A stretch of 22,420 nt of DNA from an uncultured Prevotella sp. GTDB lineage: Bacteria; Bacteroidota; Bacteroidia; Bacteroidales; Bacteroidaceae. This document shows, in pieces, positions 7,138 through 13,925 of this stretch; the stretch's first letter is position 1; every line of letters begins with the position of its first letter. The position numbers and the translations under genes were made by a program. Location of the stretch: NCBI GenBank assembly GCA_905211345.1, contig CAJMAO010000018.1, positions 1-22,420 on the forward strand, given 5' to 3'. Below the pieces are notes generated by a model, which saw nothing but the letters and a program-made list of their open reading frames with translations, made no database searches and was not told where the DNA came from.

Positions 7138-9972
7138 TTATTTCTTCTCAGTTTCGGGCAGCATTACCACTTTAACGCTGTTTCCGCCTGCGAAGATTAC
7201 GTCCTTGACAAACTTGGCTACCTTTTCAGGTGTCAAAGCGTTGATAATGTCCTTGTATTTCGTTACGGTGTCAACGCCGTATTCGTCCATGTCGTTTATC
7301 GCGCTTACCCAGTAGTTGTTGGTCTTCGCATCTTCGTCGGCACGCTTCAGCATAAGCTCTTTTACCTTGTTCAACATGCCTGCGTCAACGGTTGTGGCCA
7401 TCTTCTTGGCTTCCTCGTCCATGATCTTCAGGGCTAGGTCGGCCTTGTCGGGGTTCATCGGGCATACGCCTACGAGCACGTTGAACGGCGTGTCGCCTGC
7501 GAGGCTTACCACTCCTTGCGCGCCTGTAGAGTAGGCGGCTCCGTTATCCTCGCGTATCTTCTTCAGGTAGATCATCGAGAGCACCTGTCCGGCCGCGTCG
7601 GCAGCCACTTCGTTTTCGAGCGTGTACGGTACGTTAAGGTTGTACCAGTACATGTAAGCGTTGGCCTTAGGCGTTTCCATCTTGCGCTTGAACACGTTTT
7701 CAACCTTGCCTTTGGCGTAGGTCGACACCTTCTTCCATTCCTCTTTCGGCCCGTTTGCAGGCAGGGAGGCAATGTACTGCTCGATGAGCGGGCGGATGGT
7801 AGCCTCGTCAAAGTTGCCGACGAAGGTGAACGTGTAGTCTGCGGCATTGGCGGTGCGTTCCTTGGCAATCTGCAATATGCGGTCGTAATTTATCTTCTTG
7901 AGGTCTTCCAGCTTGAGCGACGCGTAACGTGGGTTGTGGCTGTAAAGCGTAGCCATGAGCGAGTCGGAGAACGCGACGTCAGGTGATAACTGTTGGTTTT
8001 TGAGGTTTGTCTCAAGAATATTCATCAACTGGCCGTAGCCTTTTTCGTCCTTGCGTATGTCGGTGAAGTAGAGGTAAGTGAGCTGGAACAGAGTCTCTAG
8101 GTCTTTCGGGGTAGACTTTCCGCTCGCGCCTTCGTGCAGGTTGGCAAGCGTAAGGTTGACGTTGGCCTGCTTTCCGGCGAGAGCTTTCTCAAGTTCAGTG
8201 CTGCTGAAGTTGCCCAATCCGCTGAATCCTATCACCATGTTATACACTTTCGCGTTGACAAGATCGCTTTCGGGAAGCAGTGACGAGCCGCCTTTCGACG
8301 TGGCGCTCATCACGACCTCGTCGTCCTTGAAGTCGGTTTTCTTCAGCAATACGCGCGCTCCGTTAGAGAGGGTAAGCTCCTTGTAACCCAGTGCGGCATT
8401 CTCTTTCTCGCTTACGATAGAGCCTTTCTTCGGCATTTCCTTGATGAGCGGCTCGTTCTTCACGTTGTCAACCCATGCCGTGAGCTGCTCGCCGTGTACA
8501 CTGTCGATGGCTTTCTTGATTGATTCGGGAGTGGGATAAACGGCTCCGGCCTTTTCTGTGTATGTGGCGTAAACCACGAGATTGGTGTCGGTTACGCTTA
8601 CAAGTTCCTTTATAATCTCGTTAGCCATGTCGACGGGGAGCATCGGCGCAAGCTGCTGCATTGTCATATACTGGTCTTCGATAGAAGGAATAGGCTCGTT
8701 GGAAAGGAAGTGGTCGCGATACTGATCACCCCAGAAGCTGTTCTCCTGCTTGTCGCGGTTGGTGTAGATTTTCTCCAGCCAGCTCATGTATTCGTCCTTG
8801 GCGCGCACGTACTCGGTTGCGGTGTAGCCGAACTTGGCGGCGCGTAGCGCCTCGCGTACTGCCGCCTTGACGGCATCTTCGGTCTTGCCGGGCTTAGGAA
8901 CGACTGTCAGGTTGAAAGCGTCTTTAGTCTTTGAGTAGATGTATTCGCCGTCATACACGTATGCCTGAACAAACGGGCAGTCGGGGTTTTGCGCTATTTC
9001 GCCGAGGCGTGAGTTGAGCATTTGGGTGCAGAGGCTTACCGCGTACTGCTGCAAAAGGTAGAACATGTTGCTCTTCAGGCTGTCGGGTATGGCGTCATGC
9101 TTGAACATTATCTCCACGACGTCAACCTGCTGCTCCTTGTCTTTGTCGACGAGGATTATCGCTTCGTTGTTGTCGGGCACTGGTTCGTCAACCACCGGCA
9201 CGGCGTTGGGGTCGAGCTTGATGCCGCTGAACATTTCCTTTATCTTCTGTTCGGTGCGGTTCACGTCAACGTCGCCTACCACGATGATGGCTTGGTTGTC
9301 GGGCCTGTACCACTTATGGTAGTACGCGCGCAGGGCCTCTGGCTTGAAATTGTCGACTACCGACATAAGTCCTATAGGCATACGCTTGCCGTACTTGCTG
9401 CCCGGATACAGTTTTTCGAGATTGCGCTCGAGCATACGCTGGCCGGCAGACGAGCGCTGGCGCCATTCGTCGTGTATTACTCCGCGCTCCTTGTCAATCT
9501 CCTTGGCGTCGAGCGTGAGGCCGTTAGACCAGTCCTTGAGTATGAGCAGGCATGAGTCAAGCGACGCTACGTTGTCCGAAGGCACGTTGCACACGCGGTA
9601 AACTGTCTGGTCTACGGCGGTGTAGGCGTTCAGGTCGGACCCGAACTCCACGCCGATAGAGCGCAGGTATTCGATAAGACGGTCGCCGGGATAGTTGTCG
9701 GAGCCGTTGAAGGCCATGTGCTCTAGGAAGTGGGCGAGGCCGCGCTGGTCCTCGTTCTCTTGGATTGAGCCTACCCGCTGGGCGATGTAGAAGTTCACTC
9801 GGTGTTCGGGATAGCCGTTATGGCGTATGTAGTAGGTAAGTCCGTTAGGCAGTTTGCCTATTCTTACCGCGCTGTCTACCGGTATCGGCGGCAGCTGCAT
9901 ACCTTGTGCCATAACTGCCGCGGCGCTGGTGATGAACAGCACGGCGGCTACGAAAAGATGTCTTATTTTCAT
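7138..9972 (-). CDS. Secreted M16 (pitrilysin-family) zinc metallopeptidase
   Basis: 944 residues, the usual length of two-half M16 proteases. An N-terminal signal peptide (residues 1-22, MKIRHLFVAAVLFITSAAAVMA, cleavage probably before QG) sends it to the periplasm. The inverted zinc motif HFLEH is at 81-85 (His81 and His85 bind zinc, Glu84 is the base). The third ligand is probably Glu162 in DAKEIDKERGVIHDEW, at the family's usual distance. The second half (from about residue 520, LTLSNGARVLLKKTDFKDDEVV) repeats the fold without the motif, as expected. It probably degrades peptides in the periplasm; no specific substrate can be inferred. Transcribed alone, from a promoter just upstream (9996-10003) to a hairpin terminator. 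Confidence 0.95.
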   Translation of the reverse strand: MKIRHLFVAAVLFITSAAAVMAQGMQLPPIPVDSAVRIGKLPNGLTYYIRHNGYPEHRVNFYIAQRVGSIQENEDQRGLAHFLEHMAFNGSDNYPGDRLIEYLRSIGVEFGSDLNAYTAVDQTVYRVCNVPSDNVASLDSCLLILKDWSNGLTLDAKEIDKERGVIHDEWRQRSSAGQRMLERNLEKLYPGSKYGKRMPIGLMSVVDNFKPEALRAYYHKWYRPDNQAIIVVGDVDVNRTEQKIKEMFSGIKLDPNAVPVVDEPVPDNNEAIILVDKDKEQQVDVVEIMFKHDAIPDSLKSNMFYLLQQYAVSLCTQMLNSRLGEIAQNPDCPFVQAYVYDGEYIYSKTKDAFNLTVVPKPGKTEDAVKAAVREALRAAKFGYTATEYVRAKDEYMSWLEKIYTNRDKQENSFWGDQYRDHFLSNEPIPSIEDQYMTMQQLAPMLPVDMANEIIKELVSVTDTNLVVYATYTEKAGAVYPTPESIKKAIDSVHGEQLTAWVDNVKNEPLIKEMPKKGSIVSEKENAALGYKELTLSNGARVLLKKTDFKDDEVVMSATSKGGSSLLPESDLVNAKVYNMVIGFSGLGNFSSTELEKALAGKQANVNLTLANLHEGASGKSTPKDLETLFQLTYLYFTDIRKDEKGYGQLMNILETNLKNQQLSPDVAFSDSLMATLYSHNPRYASLKLEDLKKINYDRILQIAKERTANAADYTFTFVGNFDEATIRPLIEQYIASLPANGPKEEWKKVSTYAKGKVENVFKRKMETPKANAYMYWYNLNVPYTLENEVAADAAGQVLSMIYLKKIREDNGAAYSTGAQGVVSLAGDTPFNVLVGVCPMNPDKADLALKIMDEEAKKMATTVDAGMLNKVKELMLKRADEDAKTNNYWVSAINDMDEYGVDTVTKYKDIINALTPEKVAKFVKDVIFAGGNSVKVVMLPETEKK

Positions 9973-9995
9973 AAAAAATGGTTTAAAAAGGTGTA

Positions 9996-10003
9996 CAAAT
10001 ATA
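9996..10003 (-). promoter_or_regulatory. Candidate -7 box of the M16 protease gene
   Basis: Minus strand TATATTTG (TAnnTTTG) about 24 nt before the start codon. The -33 region is AT-rich without a clear TTTG at 19-21 nt. Confidence 0.5.
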
Positions 10004-10086
10004 GTTTTTTCTATTATTAACGGATGTGGTTTTCCGCTATGTTTAATGTTTTTTATACATTCAGCGGTGTTTTGTCCATTTTTGCC

Positions 10087-10299
10087 TCATGGCTTGTCGC
10101 TGTATTCCAGTATGTCGCCGGGCTGGCAGCCCAGTTCGCGGCAGATGGCCTCGAGCGTACTGAAGCGCACGGCCTTGGCCTTGCCCGTCTTGAGGATGGA
10201 CAGGTTGGCCTGCGTGAGACCCACCCGCTCGGCCAACTCGGAGAGTGATATTTTACGCCGGGCCATCATTACGTCGAGGTTGACTATTATCTTTCCCAT
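10087..10299 (-). CDS. YozG-like Cro/CI-family HTH regulator
   Basis: 70-residue protein that is almost entirely one helix-turn-helix domain: VNLDVMMARRKISLSELAERVGLTQANLSILKTGKAKAVRFSTLEAICRELGCQPGDILEY. The start MGKIIVNLDVMMA and end PGDILEY are typical of the small YozG group, which is habitually encoded with DUF2975 membrane proteins, here the gene immediately upstream. It probably binds the TTTATCG repeats in front of that gene (11157-11243) and controls the pair. The genes are separated by 166 bp of repeat-rich DNA rather than the few bases common elsewhere. It is unlikely to be an antitoxin, since its partner is a four-helix membrane protein of another known family. Confidence 0.9.
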   Translation of the reverse strand: MGKIIVNLDVMMARRKISLSELAERVGLTQANLSILKTGKAKAVRFSTLEAICRELGCQPGDILEYSDKP

Positions 10300-10324
10300 A
10301 CATTGTTTATGTTTACGTAGTTAT

Positions 10325-10455
10325 CGGGAGTTACGTGGGGGTTATCGCTCGCAAGCCCGCTCATGGAATTAACGGACATAGCCATGCAGGGTAATGTCGG
10401 TTAACTCCCGGCGGCTTACAAGCCGCCTAACTCCCGTTAACTCCTTTTAACTCCT
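10325..10455. repeat. TAACTCC repeats and hairpins between the DUF2975 and HTH genes
   Basis: Contains CGGGAGTTA (10325-10333) in inverted relation to TAACTCCCG (10402-10410 and 10428-10436); an imperfect hairpin TTAACGGACAT (10369-10379) / ATGTCGGTTAA (10394-10404); a GC hairpin GGCGGCT-TACA-AGCCGCC... (10410-10427); and tandem TTAACTCCTT units at 10437-10455. It lies inside the predicted operon, so these would be transcribed structures. Confidence 0.65.
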
Positions 10456-10465
10456 TTTGCATCCG

Positions 10466-11113
10466 TCATATTGTCAGTTCCTGTTCTTCTTTCATCCTGA
10501 GACTTATGGCGAACGCCTCGGCCACGACAAGGGCGAAAAGGCCGAAGATGATGTTGGTAATATCTACGGCGGAGCCGTAATCCACCACGTAGCCCGTGAG
10601 GCTGAACACTTGTTGCGCAGTGTATGTGTCATAGCAGCCGTCGGCCGTGACTATTATTCCCGCCCCTACAAGGCACCAGCCCACCCAGCGCAGCAGCGTG
10701 ATGTTGCCCCGGGTGAAGATGTTGTTCTTGTTGACGTTGCGCACGAACATTATGAACGCCACGAGGGCGGCGGCCGCCAAAGCTCCGAAAGCCAGCGTGT
10801 AAGCCAGCGTGAACATGGAGGCTAGGAGACCCGTGCTTCCAGCTTTAGGAACCATGAGCTGCGTAGGCCATACCTTGCAGGCTTTTCCCGTAGCGTTGTC
10901 GGTTACGGTTACGGCGTTGGTTTCGGTCATGTCGGCGGGCAGCAGTGATATGCTGTTGTATTTGTTGGGGCTTGTCTCGGTTACGTCGTGCCTTTCGGAA
11001 CCGTGTTTCATGCCGGTGTTGAAGCCCGTGATAAATGCGTTTGACATTGACAGGATGTCACCGATTAGCGCAACGAAGATAAGCACGCAGAATAGGTTTA
11101 GCTTCTTTTTCAT
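10466..11113 (-). CDS. DUF2975-family membrane protein
   Basis: 215 residues with about four transmembrane helices: residues 5-28 (LNLFCVLIFVALIGDILSM), about 96-124 (MFTLAYTLAFGALAAAALVAFIMFV), about 142-160 (WVGWCLVGAGIIVTAD) and about 184-204 (ITNIIFGLFALVVAEAFAI). A periplasmic loop of about 65 residues separates helices 1 and 2. The landmarks NKNNIFTRGNITLLRWVGW and the end FALVVAEAFAISLRMKEEQELTI, and pairing with a YozG-like HTH, mark it as DUF2975. Its function is unknown; in this family the membrane protein may control the regulator's activity (inference). It has the best-formed promoter in the window. Confidence 0.88.
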   Translation of the reverse strand: MKKKLNLFCVLIFVALIGDILSMSNAFITGFNTGMKHGSERHDVTETSPNKYNSISLLPADMTETNAVTVTDNATGKACKVWPTQLMVPKAGSTGLLASMFTLAYTLAFGALAAAALVAFIMFVRNVNKNNIFTRGNITLLRWVGWCLVGAGIIVTADGCYDTYTAQQVFSLTGYVVDYGSAVDITNIIFGLFALVVAEAFAISLRMKEEQELTI

Positions 11114-11156
11114 TGTCGTTAGGGCATTTTTTTTGTTTATTGTTAATTGATGATTA

Positions 11157-11170
11157 TTTATCGTTTATCG
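11157..11170. promoter_or_regulatory. Tandem TTTATCG half-sites at the DUF2975 transcription start
   Basis: TTTATCG at 11157-11163 is followed directly by TTTATCG at 11164-11170, about 6-19 nt after the -7 box on the transcribed strand. The same heptamer forms the arms of the palindrome upstream of the promoter (11221-11243). Confidence 0.6.
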
Positions 11171-11175
11171 ATATG

Positions 11176-11207
11176 CAAAAGTAGGAATAATGTTTGAATG
11201 TTCCAAA
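11176..11207 (-). promoter_or_regulatory. Promoter of the DUF2975/HTH operon
   Basis: Minus strand TTTG (11204-11207), exactly 20 nt, then TACTTTTG (11176-11183). This is a full match to the Bacteroidetes consensus. The leader is about 55 nt. Confidence 0.85.
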
Positions 11208-11220
11208 TAATTTCAATAAA

Positions 11221-11243
11221 AATTTATCGAAAAACGATAAATT
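11221..11243. promoter_or_regulatory. Palindromic operator upstream of the DUF2975 promoter
   Basis: Perfect 9-bp inverted repeat AATTTATCG-AAAAA-CGATAAATT, 14 bp upstream of the -33 box. A 12-bp direct repeat TTTGAATGTTCC also brackets it (11193-11204, within the promoter spacer, and 11252-11263). Likely binding sites for the adjacent HTH protein or another regulator. Confidence 0.65.
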
Positions 11244-11314
11244 AACAATTCTTTGAATGTTCCTGAACAATCAGTTTTACTAGATTGGCCGTGCGCTTGG
11301 ATTGTTGGTGAATT

Positions 11315-11425
11315 GTGAAAGGCCATGTTTCGCCTTCCGAAAGGCCGTCTTTCGCACGCTAAAAGGCCACCTTTTGCAAGGCGAAAGGTGGCCTTTTGTA
11401 ACCCTCCTGATTGTCAGTGGGTTAC
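11315..11425 (-). repeat. Family A hairpin element, copy 3
   Basis: Inverse orientation to copies 1 and 2. It has the same perfect 14-bp hairpin (11361-11374 with 11384-11397, 9-nt loop) ending in TTTT on both strands. Its outer end forms a second small palindrome, GTAACCC...GGGTTAC (11398-11425), which includes the xerD stop codon (11422-11424). It probably supplies the xerD terminator. Confidence 0.9.
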
Positions 11426-12336
11426 CGGCGCATGTTCCGCGGGTGGTGTTCCAGTATCTCGCGGCGCAGCTCGTGGGTGTCTATGTGGGTGTAAATCTCT
11501 GTCGTGCCGATGCTCTCGTGCCCCAGCATGGCCTGTATGGCGCGCAGGTCGGCACCGCCTTCGAGCAGGGCTGTGGCGAAGCTGTGGCGCAGCGTGTGCG
11601 GGCTTATGGTCTTCTGTATGCCGGCCTCGGCACCCAGCCGCTTCACAATGATTAGTATCATGGTGCGCGTAAGGTGGGCTCCGCGGCGGTTGAGGAACAC
11701 GTAGTCCTCCTCGCCGGGCTTTATGTCCATGCGGCAACGGTCGTCGAACCACAGGCGGAGCTGTCTGACGGCGCTTTCTGAAATAGGCACGAGCCGCTCC
11801 TTGCGCCCCTTGCCAATGACGCGGATGAAGCCTTCGTCGAGGTAAAGGTCTGACAGGCGCAGCGTGACAAGCTCGCTGACGCGCAGGCCGCAGCTGAAAA
11901 GCACCTCGATGACGGCCTTGTTGCGCTGCCCCTCCCATTTGGTAAGGTCGACGGCCTGCTCAAGGCGGTCAACCTCGTCGGTGGTCAGCACCTCGGGCAG
12001 ATGGTCGCCCACCTGCGGCGACTCTAGCAGTTCCGACGGGTCGGCGTCTACGTAGCCGTCGATGAGCAGGAAGCGGTAAAACGACCTTACGCCGCTAAGT
12101 ATGCGGCATTGTGAGCGCGGGGTTACGCCGATGTCGTGAAGCGAGGCGGCAAACGCCTGAAGGTCTTTCAGCCCGGCGGCCTGCGGCTCTACGCCCTCTG
12201 ACGCGAGAAAGCGCAGCAGCTTGTCGATGTCGTGCATGTAAGCGTCGAGCGTGTTGGGGCTGAAGTTGCGCTCCAGCCTCATGTAGCGGCGGTAGGCGTC
12301 GGCTATATTAACGGCCTTTTTATTCGTGGTTTCCAT
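11422..12336 (-). CDS. xerD: Tyrosine recombinase XerD
   Basis: Site-specific recombinase that resolves chromosome dimers at dif. With the start METTNKKAVNIADAYRRYM the protein has 304 residues, typical of XerC/D. The N-terminal SAM-like core-binding domain covers about residues 8-95, and the catalytic domain follows with all residues present: Arg152 (CGLRVSEL), Lys176 (GKGRKERLVP), His247 and Arg250 (HTLRHSFA), His273 (LGH) and Tyr282 (EIYTH). An upstream in-frame ATG at 12411 would add 25 residues (MFNFAMARRHY...) but lies upstream of the likely xerD promoter (12399-12406), so I rejected it. XerD rather than XerC is favoured by the ending IYTHIDTHELRREILEHHPRN. The stop codon lies within family A copy 3. 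It is divergent from aroQ. Confidence 0.92.
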   Translation of the reverse strand: METTNKKAVNIADAYRRYMRLERNFSPNTLDAYMHDIDKLLRFLASEGVEPQAAGLKDLQAFAASLHDIGVTPRSQCRILSGVRSFYRFLLIDGYVDADPSELLESPQVGDHLPEVLTTDEVDRLEQAVDLTKWEGQRNKAVIEVLFSCGLRVSELVTLRLSDLYLDEGFIRVIGKGRKERLVPISESAVRQLRLWFDDRCRMDIKPGEEDYVFLNRRGAHLTRTMILIIVKRLGAEAGIQKTISPHTLRHSFATALLEGGADLRAIQAMLGHESIGTTEIYTHIDTHELRREILEHHPRNMRR

Positions 12337-12345
12337 ATAATTTAG

Positions 12346-12353
12346 TAATTTTG
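12346..12353 (+). promoter_or_regulatory. Candidate -7 box for aroQ
   Basis: TAATTTTG (TAnnTTTG) with TTCG 19 nt upstream (12323-12326). It lies 70 nt before the aroQ start, just outside the xerD coding region as called here. Confidence 0.55.
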
Positions 12354-12398
12354 CAACGTGTGGCGGCCTGCCAGCGGCATAGTGGCGGCGCGCCATTG

Positions 12399-12406
12399 CA
12401 AAGTTA
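12399..12406 (-). promoter_or_regulatory. Candidate -7 box for xerD
   Basis: Minus strand TAACTTTG (TAnnTTTG) with TTTT 20 nt upstream (12427-12430, inside the first aroQ codons). It lies about 63 nt before the chosen xerD start. With the aroQ promoter it would give divergent transcripts overlapping by some 30 nt. Confidence 0.5.
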
Positions 12407-12423
12407 AACAAATTTATCCGATT

Positions 12424-12873
12424 ATGAAAATACTGGTGCTCAACGGCCCTAACCTCAATCTCTTAGGGCGGCGCGAGCCGGGAATATACGGCGACCGCTC
12501 GTTCGACGACTATCTGCCGCGCCTGTGCGGGGCGTTTCCCGATGTTGAGATTGACTACTTTCAGAGCAATGTGGAGGGCGTGATGATAGACAAGATGCAG
12601 GAAGTAGGCTTTACGTATGACGGCATCGTGCTCAACGCCGGCGCCTACACCCACACGAGCGTGGCCCTGCACGACTGCATAAAGGCGATAACTTGCCCAG
12701 TGGTGGAGGTGCACATATCCAACGTGCACGGCCGCGAGGACTTCCGCCGCAAGTCAATGCTGGCTCCGGCCTGCCTCGGCGTGATATGCGGCTTCGGGCT
12801 TGACTCGTACAGGCTGGCGGTGAGTGCGCTGTTAGCACCTACCCCAAACCCCTCCCGAAGGGAAGGGCTTTAA
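12424..12873 (+). CDS. aroQ: Type II 3-dehydroquinate dehydratase
   Basis: 149-residue cytoplasmic enzyme of the shikimate pathway (3-dehydroquinate to 3-dehydroshikimate), normally a dodecamer. MKILVLNGPNLNLLG is the canonical start. Catalytic and substrate residues are present: Arg17 and Tyr22 (RREPGIYG), Asn71 and His77 (NAGAYTHTS), Glu96 and His98/His102 (EVHISNVHGREDFR). The family's usual ending SYRLAL-AL is followed here by APTPNPSRREGL-stop, the last ten or so codons being read from a family B repeat that also supplies the stop (12871-12873). Length is normal, so the enzyme is probably active. An upstream in-frame ATG at 12358 gives an unlikely N-terminus and was not used. Confidence 0.95.
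   Translation: MKILVLNGPNLNLLGRREPGIYGDRSFDDYLPRLCGAFPDVEIDYFQSNVEGVMIDKMQEVGFTYDGIVLNAGAYTHTSVALHDCIKAITCPVVEVHISNVHGREDFRRKSMLAPACLGVICGFGLDSYRLAVSALLAPTPNPSRREGL
12838..12872 (-). repeat. Family B repeat overlapping the 3' end of aroQ
   Basis: Read on the minus strand, AAGCCCTTCCCTTCGGGAGG then GGTTTGGGGTAGG. It is the inverse of the unit at 12956, so the two face each other across about 83 bp that contain no gene. Confidence 0.8.
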
Positions 12874-12955
12874 TAGTATTGCACGCTGTTACAGCCTGCT
12901 GTCTTGTAATAGTCCATCTGCATTAGCCGCCCTAATCCGCCGACAAAGCATGACC

Positions 12956-12990
12956 AGCCCCTCCCTTCGGGAGGGCCGGGGTGGTTTTTG
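12956..12990 (+). repeat. Family B repeat upstream of the O-methyltransferase gene
   Basis: AGCCCCTCCCTTCGGGAGGG followed by CCGGGGTGGTTTTTG: a perfect CCCTCCC-TTC-GGGAGGG-type hairpin and the family's G-rich, then T-rich tail. The T-run on the plus strand gives it a terminator-like shape, 22 nt before the next start codon. Confidence 0.8.
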
Positions 12991-13011
12991 TGGTTTATTT
13001 CATATCTTAAT

Positions 13012-13644
13012 ATGATACCTGAATTAGAAAAATACGTTCTCGCCCACACCGACCCTGAGGGCGACTATCTTTACCGCCTGTGGCGTGCCACCAACATTCA
13101 CCTGCTGCACGGGCGCATGGCCAGCGGCCACCTGCAGGGTCGGTTGCTGAAGATGCTGGTGAGGATGGCGCGGCCTAAGAACATACTGGAGGTTGGCACG
13201 TTCAGCGGATACAGCGCGATCTGCATGGCCGAGGGGCTTGGCGTGGACGGCATGGTGTACACCTACGAGATAGACGACGAGCTTGAGGACTTCACCCGGC
13301 CGTGGATAGAAGGCTCGGCCGTGGCAGGCAAGATACGCTTCATCATCGGCGATGCCATAAAGGATGCCCCGAAGCTGGGCGTGGAGTTTGACATGGTATT
13401 CATCGACGGCGACAAGCGCACGTATATAGAGGCTTACGAGATGGCACTGAAAGTGCTGCGCCCCGGCGGATTCATACTGGCCGACAACACGCTGTGGGAC
13501 GGCCACGTGCTTGAAAAGCCGCGCCCGTCAGACCGCCAGACGGTGGGCATTGAAGCGTTTAACGACTATGTGGCCGCCGACGGGCGTGTGGAGAAGGTCA
13601 TATTGCCGCTGCGCGACGGCCTGACATTGGTGATGAAGAAGTGA
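13012..13644 (+). CDS. SAM-dependent O-methyltransferase (caffeoyl-CoA OMT-like family)
   Basis: 210-residue Rossmann-fold methyltransferase. SAM-binding motif I is EVGTFSGYS (residues 60-68), the acidic residue after strand 2 lies in YTYEIDDE, and FDMVFIDGDK (127-135) with LADNTLWDG (157-164) supplies Asp132, Asp158 and Asn159, the usual divalent-metal ligands of this family. The start MIPELEKYVLAHTDPEG is chosen over an upstream in-frame ATG at 12988, which lies at the edge of the repeat. Relatives methylate catechols or tRNA hydroxyuridine (TrmR-like); I cannot tell which applies here. It is co-directional with aroQ but about 140 bp of repeats separate them. Confidence 0.9.
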   Translation: MIPELEKYVLAHTDPEGDYLYRLWRATNIHLLHGRMASGHLQGRLLKMLVRMARPKNILEVGTFSGYSAICMAEGLGVDGMVYTYEIDDELEDFTRPWIEGSAVAGKIRFIIGDAIKDAPKLGVEFDMVFIDGDKRTYIEAYEMALKVLRPGGFILADNTLWDGHVLEKPRPSDRQTVGIEAFNDYVAADGRVEKVILPLRDGLTLVMKK

Positions 13645-13854
13645 AATAGGGCTGAAACTCAAATTTGAATATCCGCAATCGTCCTATCCTCCATTGCAAG
13701 GAGCTTTGCGGCAAGGCATTTGTCCTTTAATTCCTTGGCGAACGCAGTGAGCGATAACTTCTTTAACTCTTTTAACTCCTATGAATGGGAGCTTTGCGGA
13801 CATTCATTAAATCAAAAATAGGCGGCATCTGTTCACAGTGTCGGAAAAATTGTG
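13645..13854. repeat. Intergenic direct repeats before rbfA
   Basis: Holds two copies of GGAGCTTTGCGG (13700-13711 and 13788-13799) and three 9-nt units TAACTTCTT, TAACTCTTT, TAACTCCTA (13755-13781). No gene is seen. Confidence 0.6.
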
Positions 13855-13895
13855 TAAGTTTGCAGATAAATTGAGATAACGCGCCGCTTGGCGCG
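13855..13895 (+). promoter_or_regulatory. Candidate rbfA promoter and leader hairpin
   Basis: TAAGTTTG at 13855-13862 fits the -7 consensus, though the -33 region (GTTC) is weak. The predicted leader then has a perfect hairpin CGCGCC-GCTT-GGCGCG (13880-13895), 30 nt before the rbfA start. Confidence 0.45.
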
Positions 13896-13925
13896 CACCT
13901 TATTATATTATAACACGTAGATAAA

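Larger units (their letters stand above)
11114..11421. other. Gene-free stretch between xerD and the DUF2975 gene
   Basis: 308 bp with no credible gene: the leader, promoter and operator-like repeats of the DUF2975 gene (11157-11263), about 50 bp with nothing recognised, then family A copy 3 up to the xerD stop codon. Confidence 0.75.

Noticed and set aside
10087..11113. Toxin-antitoxin module formed by the small HTH and the adjacent membrane protein
   Set aside because: The pair matches the DUF2975/YozG-like association, and the membrane protein has four helices and no toxin motif.
12336..12411. Longer xerD start at 12411
   Set aside because: It adds an unusual N-terminus and would place the start codon upstream of the best xerD -7 box.
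12358..12424. Longer aroQ start at 12358
   Set aside because: The canonical MKILVLNGPNLNLLG start is at 12424, and the upstream residues match nothing in the family.
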